From contig NZ_RJJQ01000002.1 in assembly GCF_003724155.1 (NCBI RefSeq), positions 339,400 to 403,399 of the forward strand: a stretch of DNA of 64,000 bases, read 5' to 3'. This DNA comes from Flexivirga caeni. Its GTDB lineage: Bacteria > Actinomycetota > Actinomycetes > Actinomycetales > Dermatophilaceae. The notes beneath the pieces were generated by a model. That model was not told the origin of the DNA. It ran no database searches and was given only the letters and a program-made list of their open reading frames with translations. The translations under genes and the position numbers were made by a program. Shown in pieces: positions 29,276 to 38,463 of the stretch (position 1 is the first letter of the stretch; each line of letters opens with the position of its first letter).

Positions 29276-31141
29276 ATGACCACCACCGACACGAAAACCC
29301 CTGCGGCAGAGCAGGATTCGGACGCGTCGCTGCGCTGGCGCGGCCTGATGGCCGACAGCAGCGGCGAGGACCTGGTCGACCATGGATCGGCCACCCGCCG
29401 CAATGCGCGCGAGCTGCTGGGGTCGCTGCTCGCGCCATACACGAAGCTGATTGCGGCACTCGCCGTGATCGTCGTCATCGAGAACGCCGCCCGCCTGTCG
29501 GTGCCGATCCTCGTGCAGTTCGGCATCGACCACGGCATCCCGCCGATCACGCACCACCACGACGCGCACGACCTGCTGGTCATCGTGGCCGTGCTGGTCG
29601 GGGTGGTGGCGGTGCAAGCGGCCAGCCGGGTGACCTTCCTGCGACAGTCCGGCCGCATCGGCGAGCTGGCGCTGCTCGACCTGCGGCGCCGCGTGTTCCG
29701 GCACTTCCAGAAGCTGGACGTGACGTTCCACGACAAGTTCACCTCCGGGCGGGTGGTCAGCCGCTCGACCAACGACGTCGAGGCGATCCAGGACATGCTG
29801 GAGAACGGCTTCGACAGTCTGCTGACCGCCGTGCTCACGCTGATCGGCACGGCAGTCCTGCTGGTGGTGCTCAACGTCGAGCTGGGCCTGATCTGCCTGA
29901 TCAGCTTCCCGGTGCTGGTCGCGCTGGCGTGGTGGTTCCGCAACGCCTCGCGCAGGACCTACCGAGAGGTCCGCGAGAGCGCCGCGCTGGTCATCGTGCA
30001 GTTCGTCGAGACGATGACCGGCATCAAGGCCGTCCAGGCCTACCGGCGCGAGCCGCGCAACCAGGAGATCTTCGAAGAGGTCGCCGACCGCTACCGCGCG
30101 ATCAACGAGAAGACTTTCCGGCTGGTCGCGATCTTCATGCCCTCGGTCGACCTGGTCGGCAACATCATGACGACCGTCGTGCTGGTGTATGGCGGCTGGC
30201 GTGTCCTCGAGGGCCACATGACGGTCGGCGTGCTGACAGCGTTCCTGCTCTACCTGCGGATGTTCTTCGAGCCGATGCAGGACATCACCCAGTTCTTCAA
30301 CACGTTCCAGTCGGCGTCGTCCGCGCTGGAGAAGCTGGCCGCCGTGCTCGCGACCCAACCGGGCATCGCCGACCCGGAGCAGCCGGTGCAGCTCGGAACA
30401 GTTCAGGGCGCAGTCGAATTCGACAATGTCCAGTTCTCCTACGTCGAGGGCAGGCCGGTGCTGCCCGGGCTGGACCTGCACATCCCGGCCGGGCAGACCG
30501 TTGCCCTGGTCGGCACGACGGGTGCGGGCAAGACGACGATCGCCAAGCTGATGGCCCGCTTCTACGACCCCGTGTCGGGCGCCGTGCGCCTGGACGGCAC
30601 CGATCTGCGGGATGTCGACCAGCCCCAGCTGCGCCGGCACGTGGTGATGGTCACGCAGGAGAACTTCATGTTCGAGGGCACCGTCGCCGACAACATCCGC
30701 TTCGGCAAGCCGGAGGCGACCGACGCCGAGATCCGCGCCGCCGCGGAAGCCGTCGGCGCCGACCAGTTCATCGGCGAACTGCCGAACGGCTATGACACCG
30801 ACGTCGCCAAACGCGGCGGGCGGCTGTCGGCGGGTCAGCGGCAACTGGTCGCCTTCGCGCGGGCCTTCCTAGCCGACCCGGCGGTGCTGATCCTGGACGA
30901 GGCGACCTCATCGCTGGACATCCCCAGCGAACGCCTGGTGCAACGCGCACTGGAGACAGTGCTCGCCGACCGCACGGCCCTGATCATCGCCCACCGGCTC
31001 TCCACGGTGGAGGTCGCCGACCGGGTGCTGGTGCTGGAGCACGGCCGGGTTCTCGAGGACGGATCGCCCGCCGACCTGATCGGCTCAGCGGACGGCAGGT
31101 ATGCCGCCCTGCACCGCGCCTGGGTGGAGTCACTGGCCTGA
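29276..31141 (+). CDS. ABC exporter half-transporter, catalytically competent subunit
   Basis: A 621-residue partner of the preceding exporter subunit. Six membrane helices precede the ATPase domain with Walker A GTTGAGKT, Walker B ending LDEATSSLD with the catalytic Glu, and switch His in IIAHRLST. Its signature is LSAGQRQL instead of LSGGQ. The complex thus has one consensus site (this Walker B with the partner's LSGGQ) and one degenerate site. ATG 29276 follows GAGGACC. Substrate is unknown; lipid or drug export is usual for this class. Confidence 0.9.
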   Translation: MTTTDTKTPAAEQDSDASLRWRGLMADSSGEDLVDHGSATRRNARELLGSLLAPYTKLIAALAVIVVIENAARLSVPILVQFGIDHGIPPITHHHDAHDLLVIVAVLVGVVAVQAASRVTFLRQSGRIGELALLDLRRRVFRHFQKLDVTFHDKFTSGRVVSRSTNDVEAIQDMLENGFDSLLTAVLTLIGTAVLLVVLNVELGLICLISFPVLVALAWWFRNASRRTYREVRESAALVIVQFVETMTGIKAVQAYRREPRNQEIFEEVADRYRAINEKTFRLVAIFMPSVDLVGNIMTTVVLVYGGWRVLEGHMTVGVLTAFLLYLRMFFEPMQDITQFFNTFQSASSALEKLAAVLATQPGIADPEQPVQLGTVQGAVEFDNVQFSYVEGRPVLPGLDLHIPAGQTVALVGTTGAGKTTIAKLMARFYDPVSGAVRLDGTDLRDVDQPQLRRHVVMVTQENFMFEGTVADNIRFGKPEATDAEIRAAAEAVGADQFIGELPNGYDTDVAKRGGRLSAGQRQLVAFARAFLADPAVLILDEATSSLDIPSERLVQRALETVLADRTALIIAHRLSTVEVADRVLVLEHGRVLEDGSPADLIGSADGRYAALHRAWVESLA

Positions 31142-31149
31142 GACGCGGC

Positions 31150-31170
31150 GGCGAGCGATCGTCCCTCGCC
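31150..31170. terminator. Weak hairpin between convergent ABC and S53 peptidase genes
   Basis: GGCGAG (31150-31155) and CTCGCC (31165-31170) can form a 6-bp stem directly between two convergent stops. It is short and lacks a T-run, so this is only a candidate. Confidence 0.35.
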
Positions 31171-33137
31171 TTACTGCTTCAGGAGTCCGAACAGTGCCGG
31201 GGCCGGGCTGCCGAGCCCCGTCACCTGGTTGAATCCCGTGCCACAGTACGGCGTCACGAGCGGGATCGGCTGGGAGTCGGCGTTCTGCGCGGCGCACTGT
31301 CCCTGGCTGAACAAGTAGGTGGTGCTAGCGGTCGGGAGAACCACTGCCTTGGTGACTCCGGCACCCAGCGGGGTGTCGGTGACCTCGTGGAACCCGGTCG
31401 ATCCGTAGAGCCCGTAGAGCGTCGGGTTCAAGAATCCGAGCGGGATGCCATGCCGGGACTGTATGACGTTGGCCTCGAGCGCGGCGAACATCGGGGACGC
31501 CATGCTCGTCCCGCAGAACGAGCGCGTGTACCATGTCGTGCTCGCTTGCGTCGCCGACTTCGGCAGGTAATAGCCCTCCGGGTAGCCGCCGACGAAGCAG
31601 TCGGCCTCCATCGCCACATCAGGTCCGACACGCCGGGCCACGCCGTCGACCACATTGTTGCTCACGACGCCCTCCTGGTACCAGGGCTCGGGCGTCTTCA
31701 TGACGCCGCCGCCACCCTCGTAGTAATAGAGCGCCGGTCCGGGCGCGGCCGGGTTCCAGCTGTGCGTCTTGGTGTCGAGCGTCGTCCGGGTGTCTGCCCA
31801 CGGCACCTCCCACTCGTAGTTGCCGTGCTTGCCGATCGCGACGCTCGTCCCGCCGACGATCGTCTCCCACGGGGGTCGCGCATGTAGCCGTTGGGGTCCG
31901 AGCTCTTGTCGACCGGCGAGCCCCAGTCACCGGCGGCCTCGTTGACGGTGATGCCTTCCAGCGCGGCACGCTGGAGCACGGGGTTCAGAATGCTGTCCCA
32001 GTCGGCGGTGTCACCGATGGACGCGCTGACGACATCGGCGAGGTGGTTGTCGACCACCCTGGTGAGGTCGTCGGCGAAGGGGTCACCGGTGATGGAGCCG
32101 TCGCTCCACACGTAGACGAGGTCCGCGTCGGGTGCGAGGCCGTGTACTGCTTCGAGATCGCCGACCCATTCATCGAGGGCCACCGGCGTGCTCTGTTTGC
32201 TCGTCGGCTCCAGCCCGATCTGGGTGAGCTGGCCGCTCCTCAGCTGGGGGATCCCGACGAGCTTCGACCACTTCTGGATGCTCGCCTGACCGCCGGTCAG
32301 CGGCTCGCCGCCCATGGTCGCGACGGTGACGCCCCTGCCGCTCAGTTTCTTCGGGAACCCGTAGGCGCTGCGCACCTGCGACGGGGTGTACCAGCAGCCG
32401 GAGTAGGGCAGATGTGATCCGTAGGCGGGCGGGGCCTGTGTGTCGATCTTCTGCCCGAAGTACTGCGAGCACGGCCTCGGTGCGTGCAGACCGGCCGTGG
32501 TCAGCGCGCCGGTCGTGGAGGTGGTCGGGGTGTTGGGCAGCGGGGTGGGCAGGGCTGCGACCTTGATGGGGGAAAGGTTCACTGTGTTCACCACGCTGCC
32601 GACGCTCGCGGGCACGCTCATCCGCGACAGCGCGACATAACGAGCCGAACTGCTGCCCGGCGCCCCGGTGGAGCCGATGCGCGCCGCGAGTGCGTGCTCG
32701 GCCCGGTTCGCCGGTCCGGTCGCCGTGATCATGAACGGGTCGGTGTGGGTGACTCTGAGGCCCGATGCGGCCAGCCAGCGCCGCACGGCGCTCTGCTGTG
32801 CCTTGGTCGCGCCATAGCGCTTCGACACCTGGGCAGCGCTCAGGAACTGCCGGTACGAAGCCGACCCCGGCGTCGAGACCGCCGTGGCCATCGCCTTCAT
32901 CGCGCTCGCGTCGCGGTTCAGCGAGACGCTGACCCGCAGGTTCGCCGATCCGGCCACCGACCGGCCCGTCGCCGAGACCGGGGTGGAGAGCGAGCGTCGT
33001 GCAGCGGCCGCATGGTCGCCGTGCCCAGGGGCCGCCATGGCCGAGGACGTGACGGCGAAACAGCTCGCCAGGACCATTGCTCCGATCGACGCTATGGACG
33101 CGTTCTTCCTGTGCCTGCTCAATTTCCGTCTTGACAT
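31171..33137 (-). pseudogene. Secreted S53 (sedolisin/kumamolisin-like) peptidase, frameshifted
   Basis: A secreted serine-carboxyl peptidase precursor. It has a signal peptide (residues about 1-36), a pro-domain, then the catalytic domain. The E-x3-D pair (DEWVGD), the oxyanion Asp (AAGDWG) and the Ser motif (CGTSMASP) are all present. The reading frame breaks at the G5 run 31871-31875: the upstream part reads through GYMRDP and then leaves frame, while the downstream part resumes with WETIVGGTSVAIG. One missing base would restore it, so it is either a real lesion or a homopolymer error. ATG 33137 has a strong AAGGAGG site. Confidence 0.85.
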
Positions 33138-33279
33138 CTGCGGTTGCCCTCCTTGGATGAGTAGTGCTCTCATGTGGACCGTAGCAACGCGATGTGAAAT
33201 GGCACTGGTTTCGTGTGCATCGGATTTCGGCGGCGATCGCGCCCGACCGCGGACGGCCCGTCTGCCGGTCGCGGAGGCC

Positions 33280-34272
33280 CTACGCGTCGCGTCGGGCCGC
33301 GGCGATCAGCTCGCGCTCGTCGGCGGGGGAGAGTCCCGCGCGGCGAGTGCGACCCGGTCCGGTCCGCAGCTCCCAGGCGAGGGTGTCGCGAATGGAATCC
33401 TCCAGCGGACGGGTGCGCAACCCGGCGGCTCGAGCAGCGGCTGGGATGCGAGTCGCGAATCCGGCATACTCCGGCTGCGGCAGCCAGAGCGGGAAGCTGC
33501 GGTCGCCGGCCCAGGGCGCGATCTGGTGTCGCTCGATCCAGTCCTGGTCAACGGCAACTACTGGCCCGGCGTGCCCGGCCACGGATCGCGCGAGCGCGAG
33601 ATAGTCGGTCAGCGAGCGGTGTTCGCTGGCCGTGGTGAAGACGCCGCCGACCCCACGCTCAACGGACTCCACCAGCCACTGCGCGAGATCGCGGGCATCG
33701 ATGAGTTGCACCGACGCGTCAGGAGCGTCGGGCACCAGCACCGCGCCGTCCTCGGTGGCCGGGTGTGCGAAGCGCAGCGGCCAGTAGCCGGTGCGGTCGC
33801 TCGCGTCGCCCGGTCCGGTGATCAGCCCCGGCCGGGCGATCAGCGCCCGGTCGCCGTATGCCGCGAGCACCGCCTCCTCGCACGCCACCTTGCACTCGCC
33901 GTATTTCTCGATCTCGAACTCGCCGGTCCAGGCCGGCAGCAGCGGCGCCGACTCGTCCTGGCCTGGCCGGTCGTCCTGTGCGTAGACCGAGCACGTCGAC
34001 ACGAATGCCCACCGCGCGACCTGGTCACGGAGCGCGTCGACGGCGCCACGTGCGTGCGCCGGTCGGCTGGTGACGTCGATCGCGGCGTCAAAATCACCCG
34101 TCAGTGCCGAATACGCTTGCGGATCATCACGATCCCCGGCGACCAGCTCGGCTCCTTCCGGGACGGGCCGCGTGCCGCGCGCCATACACACGACCTCGTG
34201 GTCACGGGCGAGCGCCGCCCGCACGATCTCGCCGCCGAGCCACGCCGTCCCACCGAGAACCAGAAATCGCAT
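33280..34272 (-). CDS. NAD-dependent epimerase/dehydratase (extended SDR family)
   Basis: A 330-residue SDR protein starting MRFLVLGGTAWLGG, the Rossmann GxxGxxG variant. The active-site S-T-C-S-V-Y region (FVSTCSVYA) is followed by a Y-x3-K motif as EKYGECK. Its sugar or isoprenoid substrate is unknown. ATG 34272 is chosen over the long frame through the upstream repeat. The gene is divergent from pafA, and the palindromic repeats at 34284-34370 occupy its 5' region. Confidence 0.85.
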   Translation of the reverse strand: MRFLVLGGTAWLGGEIVRAALARDHEVVCMARGTRPVPEGAELVAGDRDDPQAYSALTGDFDAAIDVTSRPAHARGAVDALRDQVARWAFVSTCSVYAQDDRPGQDESAPLLPAWTGEFEIEKYGECKVACEEAVLAAYGDRALIARPGLITGPGDASDRTGYWPLRFAHPATEDGAVLVPDAPDASVQLIDARDLAQWLVESVERGVGGVFTTASEHRSLTDYLALARSVAGHAGPVVAVDQDWIERHQIAPWAGDRSFPLWLPQPEYAGFATRIPAAARAAGLRTRPLEDSIRDTLAWELRTGPGRTRRAGLSPADERELIAAARRDA

Positions 34273-34283
34273 GCTGCCATGAT

Positions 34284-34370
34284 CGTCCCGTTCTCGCGAC
34301 CGTCGCGCCTTCGGGACGAATTTCGCGCCGGATCGCATCCCGAAAGCTCGACCGTCGCGCCTTGGGGACA
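34284..34370. repeat. Two diverged copies of the 52-bp palindromic repeat
   Basis: Cores of 35 bp at 34284-34318 and 34336-34370 again show a 52-bp period and a 17-bp spacer. The first has outer arms CGTCCCG and CGGGACG and the GACCGTCGCGCC centre, clearly related to the array at 13973. The second is degenerate at its ends (CATCCCG, GGGGACA). They sit between divergent epimerase and pafA genes. Confidence 0.85.
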
Positions 34371-34425
34371 CCGACGCCGCCCGCACGCCATACGAAACGC
34401 TCCGCGCGGGCGACGCGTGGACAGT

Positions 34426-34431
34426 TAGGGT
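34426..34431 (+). promoter_or_regulatory. -10 element of leaderless pafA promoter
   Basis: TAGGGT ends six bases before ATG 34438, identical in sequence and spacing to the dop promoter. No Shine-Dalgarno sequence is present, so the transcript probably begins at the start codon. Confidence 0.6.
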
Positions 34432-34437
34432 CGATGT

Positions 34438-35799
34438 ATGGAGCGGCGGATCTTCGGCATCGAGAACGAATACGGCGTCACGTGCACGTTCGACGGGCAG
34501 CGCCGGCTCACCCCCGACGAGGTGGCCCGCTACCTCTTCCGCAAGGTCGTCTCGTGGGGCCGCTCCTCGAATGTCTTCCTGGGCAACGGTTCCCGGCTAT
34601 ACCTGGACGTCGGCAGCCATCCCGAATACGCCACCCCGGAGTGCGACGACGTGCGGGAGGCCGTCATCCACGACAAGGCGGGGGAGCGGATCATCGAGGG
34701 CCTGGTCGAGGACGCGCAGACACGACTCACCGAGGAAGGCGTCGAAGGCAAGATCTTCGTCTTCAAGAACAACACCGACTCGGCCGGCAACTCCTACGGC
34801 TGCCACGAGAACTACCTGATCGGCCGCGCGGGCGAGTTCCAGCAGGTCTCCGACATCCTCATCCCGTTCCTCGTCAGCCGCCAGATCACCTGCGGCGCCG
34901 GCAAAATCGCCGTGCTCGGGCACAAGCCGACCTTCTGCGTCAGCCAGCGCGCCGATCACATCTGGGAGGGCGTCAGCAGCGCCACCACCCGGTCACGGCC
35001 GATCATCAACACCCGCGACGAGCCCCACGCGGACGCCGAGCGGTTCCGCCGGCTGCACGTCATCGTGGGCGACAGCAACATGAGCGAGACCACCACGATG
35101 CTCAAGCTCGGCTCGGCGCACCTCGTGCTGCGGATGATCGAGGACGGTGTCGCGATGCGTGACCTGAGCCTGGAGAATCCGATCCGCGCGATCCGCGAGA
35201 TCAGCCACGACATCACCGGGCGGGCGCCCGTGCGCCTGGCGAACGGACGCGAGCTGTCCGCGCTGCAGATGCAGACCGAATACTTCGAGCGGGCGAGGGC
35301 GTATGTCGACAGTCATGCCATCACCGACGACCTCACCAAACGGATCATGGATCTATGGGAGCGCACGCTCACCGCAATCGATACCGACGACCTCAGCCTG
35401 GTCGACACCGAGATCGACTGGGTCATCAAGCACAAGCTGCTCGACCAGTATTCCGCGAAACACGGTCTGGCACTTGACGATCCGCGCATGCTGCAGCTCG
35501 ATCTGACCTACCACGACATCAACCGCGAACGCGGCCTGTTCTACCTGCTGCAACGCCGCGGCAAGGCGGCCCGGGCCTGCTCCGACGTCGAGATCTTCGA
35601 GGCGAAGACCTTCCCGCCCCAGACGACACGGGCGAAGCTGCGCGGCGACTTCATCCGCGCCGCGCAGGCGGCCCGCCGCGACTTCACCGTCGACTGGGTG
35701 CATCTGAAACTCAACGACCAGGCGCAGCGGACGGTGCTGGTGAAGGACCCGTTCAGCGCCAGCGACCAGCGCGTCGACCGCCTCGTCGACGGTATGTAG
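34438..35799 (+). CDS. pafA: Pup-protein ligase PafA
   Basis: Forms the isopeptide bond between the C-terminal Glu of Pup and target lysines using ATP. The 453-residue protein opens [15 protein letters not shown], the carboxylate-amine ligase signature, and lacks the Dop loop. Typical segments such as [18 protein letters not shown] and [13 protein letters not shown] are shared with Dop. It is followed by two FKBP genes, as in Streptomyces. Two transport systems, a peptidase and an epimerase separate it from prcA here. Confidence 0.97.
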   Translation: MERRIFGIENEYGVTCTFDGQRRLTPDEVARYLFRKVVSWGRSSNVFLGNGSRLYLDVGSHPEYATPECDDVREAVIHDKAGERIIEGLVEDAQTRLTEEGVEGKIFVFKNNTDSAGNSYGCHENYLIGRAGEFQQVSDILIPFLVSRQITCGAGKIAVLGHKPTFCVSQRADHIWEGVSSATTRSRPIINTRDEPHADAERFRRLHVIVGDSNMSETTTMLKLGSAHLVLRMIEDGVAMRDLSLENPIRAIREISHDITGRAPVRLANGRELSALQMQTEYFERARAYVDSHAITDDLTKRIMDLWERTLTAIDTDDLSLVDTEIDWVIKHKLLDQYSAKHGLALDDPRMLQLDLTYHDINRERGLFYLLQRRGKAARACSDVEIFEAKTFPPQTTRAKLRGDFIRAAQAARRDFTVDWVHLKLNDQAQRTVLVKDPFSASDQRVDRLVDGM

Positions 35800-35873
35800 C
35801 CAGCCCCGGCCGGCCCCCACCCACAGCGGCTTTGGTTATGGTGGCGCCCGGTCATCCATTTCCCAGTGTCTCC

Positions 35874-36929
35874 ATGAGGTTCTTCGACGTGCGCCGTTTC
35901 CCGCTCCGCCTGCTCGCGGCAGGCACCCTTCCCGTGCTCTTCCTCGCCGGGTGCGGCAGTAGCAGCTCCAACGCAAGTTCCGCATCGAAGACTGCGACCA
36001 AGTCCGCGACGACCTCGGCGAGCGCGACACCGACTGGCCCCTATACGGTCCCCGCGGCGGACGTCTCCCCGATGAGCGCCATCCAGGTCACGACGCCGTC
36101 CGGGGAGAGCCCGACCGTCAAGCTCGGCAAGAAGCCGTTCCAGGTGAACCAGACGACGACGGACGTGAAAACTCAGGGCTCGGGTGCTGTCGTCGCCGCC
36201 GACAATCTGGTCTCGGTCAGCTACGTCGCCGTCGACGGGGCGTCCGGCAAGACACTCGCCGACACGTTCGCGAACACCGCGGGCCCGATGTACCTCAAGG
36301 ACCCGACCCAGCTGCCCGGCCTGGTCAAGTCGATCTCCGGCAAGAAGGTCGGCACCGTCGAGACCGTCGCCATACCGCCGGCGGACGCATTCGGCGACGA
36401 GGGAAACACCCAGCTCGGGGTGACCCGCAAGGACACCATCGTCCTCTACCTGAAGATCAACAGCACGAGCCCGAACCTCGCACACGGCACCGCCGTCGCG
36501 CCCCAGAAGGGCCTGCCGACCGTGAAGTGGAACGGCGTCGACAAACCGGCCACGATCACCATGCCCAACAGCGCCGCGCCCAAGAAGCTCGAAGTCGCCA
36601 ACCTGATCAACGGCGACGGCGCGACGGTGAAGAAAGGCCAGACCCTCTACGCGCTCTACACCGGCGTCATCTGGGCGAACGGCAAGGCGGGCAAGGTCTT
36701 CGACTCGACCGGCAACACCGGTCGCTACGGCGTGCCCGCCAGCTTCGTCATCGGCAAGGGCCAGGTCATCCCGGGCTGGGACAAGGCGCTGGTCGGCAAG
36801 AAGGTGGGCGACCGCGTGGAGATCGTTATCCCGCCGGCCGACGGCTACGGCAGCAAGGGCAACGCCCAGGGCGGCATCAAGGGCACCGACACCCTGGTCT
36901 TCGTCGTCGACATCGTCGCCGTCGGCTGA
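35874..36929 (+). CDS. Secreted lipoprotein FKBP-type peptidyl-prolyl isomerase (two FKBP domains)
   Basis: A 351-residue extracytoplasmic PPIase. The signal peptide ends in lipobox LAGC, so the Cys will be lipidated, followed by a Ser/Ala/Thr-rich linker. Two FKBP modules follow. The first is degenerate (SVSYVAVDGASGKTLADTF), and the second is better conserved (ALYTGVIWANGKAGKVFDST, GQVIPGWDKALVGKKVGDR). It probably assists folding at the membrane surface. ATG 35874 gives a standard signal peptide; the longer frame does not. It is co-directional with pafA. Confidence 0.88.
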   Translation: MRFFDVRRFPLRLLAAGTLPVLFLAGCGSSSSNASSASKTATKSATTSASATPTGPYTVPAADVSPMSAIQVTTPSGESPTVKLGKKPFQVNQTTTDVKTQGSGAVVAADNLVSVSYVAVDGASGKTLADTFANTAGPMYLKDPTQLPGLVKSISGKKVGTVETVAIPPADAFGDEGNTQLGVTRKDTIVLYLKINSTSPNLAHGTAVAPQKGLPTVKWNGVDKPATITMPNSAAPKKLEVANLINGDGATVKKGQTLYALYTGVIWANGKAGKVFDSTGNTGRYGVPASFVIGKGQVIPGWDKALVGKKVGDRVEIVIPPADGYGSKGNAQGGIKGTDTLVFVVDIVAVG

Positions 36930-36962
36930 CCGCCATCCATCTTCGAAAGACACGAGGTAGCA

Positions 36963-37382
36963 ATGCCGTTCGACCCGAACACCACCAAGCCGGAGATCGA
37001 CTTCCCGGGTGCTGAACCGCCCGCAGAGCTGATGATCGAGGACCTCACCGTCGGCGACGGCGCCGAGGCGCAGGCCGGCGACCAGATCAAGGCGCACTAC
37101 GTCGGCGTCGCGTGGTCGACCGGCGAGGAGTTCGACGCGTCCTGGAACCGCGGCGCGCCGCTGGACTTCCAGGTCGGCGTCGGCCAGGTCATTGCCGGCT
37201 GGGACCTGGGCATCGTGGGCATGAAGGCCGGCGGGCGGCGCAAGCTCGTCATACCCCCGCACCTGGCGTATGGCGAGCGGGGTGCCGGTGGCGCGATCGG
37301 CCCGAACGAGACGCTGATCTTCGCGGTCGACCTGGTCTCGACCAGCAAGCCGGGAGCAGGGCGCGCCTTCGGGCTCGGCTGA
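36963..37382 (+). CDS. Cytoplasmic FKBP-type peptidyl-prolyl cis-trans isomerase
   Basis: A 139-residue single-domain FKBP. The active-site pattern is well kept: YVGVAWSTGEEFDASW, GQVIAGWDLGIVGMKAGGRR and LAYGERGAGGAIGPNETLIF. No signal peptide. ATG 36963 lies 33 bases after the lipoprotein FKBP and has GAGGTAG upstream. The pair downstream of pafA is conserved in several actinobacteria, but no direct link to pupylation is known. Confidence 0.93.
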   Translation: MPFDPNTTKPEIDFPGAEPPAELMIEDLTVGDGAEAQAGDQIKAHYVGVAWSTGEEFDASWNRGAPLDFQVGVGQVIAGWDLGIVGMKAGGRRKLVIPPHLAYGERGAGGAIGPNETLIFAVDLVSTSKPGAGRAFGLG

Positions 37383-37409
37383 GCACCCGGGCCCGCTACG
37401 GTGGCGGCC

Positions 37410-38420
37410 ATGCAGCCTGCGCCGGCACCGCGACACGCTCCCGAGTCGTTCGACCTCGGCTTGCAGTCGGGAGAGAGCACCGGCGAGAGTTCGCTCACCG
37501 TCGTCATCGCGCTGGCCGCCAACCTGCTGGTCGCCATTGCCAAGACGATCGCCGCGCTGATCACCGCGTCGGCGTCGCTCGTCGCGGAGGCCGCCCACTC
37601 CTGGGCGGACACCGGCAACGAGGTCTTCTTGCTGATCGCGGACAAGCGGTCGCGCAAGCCGGCGGACCCGAGGCACCCGTTCGGGTTCGGCCGCGAGGCG
37701 TACGTGTGGTCGCTCTTCGCGGCGCTCGGTCTCTTCGTCGCCGGCGCCGCGGTGTCCATCTGGCACGGTGTGCAGGAGTTGATCCACCCGGAAGCCGCCA
37801 GTGATTTCCTGATCGGCTACATCGTGCTCGCCATCTCCTTCGTGCTGGAGGGTGTCTCCTTCCTGCAGTCGGTGCGCCAGGCGCGTGCCGAGGCGCGCCA
37901 CTACGACCGCGAGTTGCTCGAACACGTGCTGGCGACGTCCGACCCGACGCTGCGGGCCGTGTTCGCCGAGGACGCCGCGGCGCTCACCGGCCTGGTGCTC
38001 GCCGCGGCAGGTCTCGGATTGCACCAGATCACCGGGTCGCCGACCCCTGACTCGGTAGGCTCCATCCTCGTCGGCTGCGTGCTCGCCGTCGTCGCGGTGA
38101 TCCTGATCAGGCGCAACATCGGTTTCCTGGTCGGCGAGGAGGTGTCCGCCGACGTCCGCGCTGCCGCGCTGCGCAGCCTGCTCGCCCAGCACGAGGTCGC
38201 CCGCGTGACCTACCTGCGGCTGGAGTTCGTCGGGCCGCGGCGGGTCTATCTGGTCGGCGACGTCGACCTCACCGGCGACGTCGCCGAGCACCTGGTCGCC
38301 GAACGGCTGCGCGCACTCGAGGCCAAGGTCGCCGCAAGCCCGGTCGTGGCGGGCGCCATACTCAGCCTCTCCGCACCCGACGAACCGTCACTGACCCCGG
38401 ATGAGCCACACCCGCGGTAA
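37410..38420 (+). CDS. Cation diffusion facilitator (CDF) family transporter
   Basis: A 336-residue divalent-metal/proton antiporter. The first helix region has the family motif SLVAEAAHSWADTGNE, containing the A-x2-H-S-W-A-D-T metal-site pattern. Six membrane helices are followed by a C-terminal cytoplasmic domain (about 230-336). Zn, Fe or Mn are possible substrates. ATG 37410 is preferred over GTG 37401 because TACGGT (37397-37402) ends seven bases before it and overlaps the GTG. Confidence 0.88.
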   Translation: MQPAPAPRHAPESFDLGLQSGESTGESSLTVVIALAANLLVAIAKTIAALITASASLVAEAAHSWADTGNEVFLLIADKRSRKPADPRHPFGFGREAYVWSLFAALGLFVAGAAVSIWHGVQELIHPEAASDFLIGYIVLAISFVLEGVSFLQSVRQARAEARHYDRELLEHVLATSDPTLRAVFAEDAAALTGLVLAAAGLGLHQITGSPTPDSVGSILVGCVLAVVAVILIRRNIGFLVGEEVSADVRAAALRSLLAQHEVARVTYLRLEFVGPRRVYLVGDVDLTGDVAEHLVAERLRALEAKVAASPVVAGAILSLSAPDEPSLTPDEPHPR

Positions 38421-38463
38421 GCCTGGTCGTACATTCGTCCGCACATGAGATAGCGTCGTCACC

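Noticed and set aside
28976..30844. 622-residue minus-strand open frame opposite the second ABC gene
   Set aside because: It lies wholly opposite two well-supported ABC genes and has a His/Gln/Arg-rich shadow composition with no domain; a product of high GC.
32884..34428. 514-residue plus-strand frame opposite S53 and epimerase genes
   Set aside because: Runs antisense to two genes with clear family motifs and changes character at their borders.
35541..38291. 916-residue minus-strand open frame opposite pafA, FKBPs and CDF genes
   Set aside because: Spans four real genes on the other strand and shows only Arg/Asp/Gly-rich composition, no motifs.
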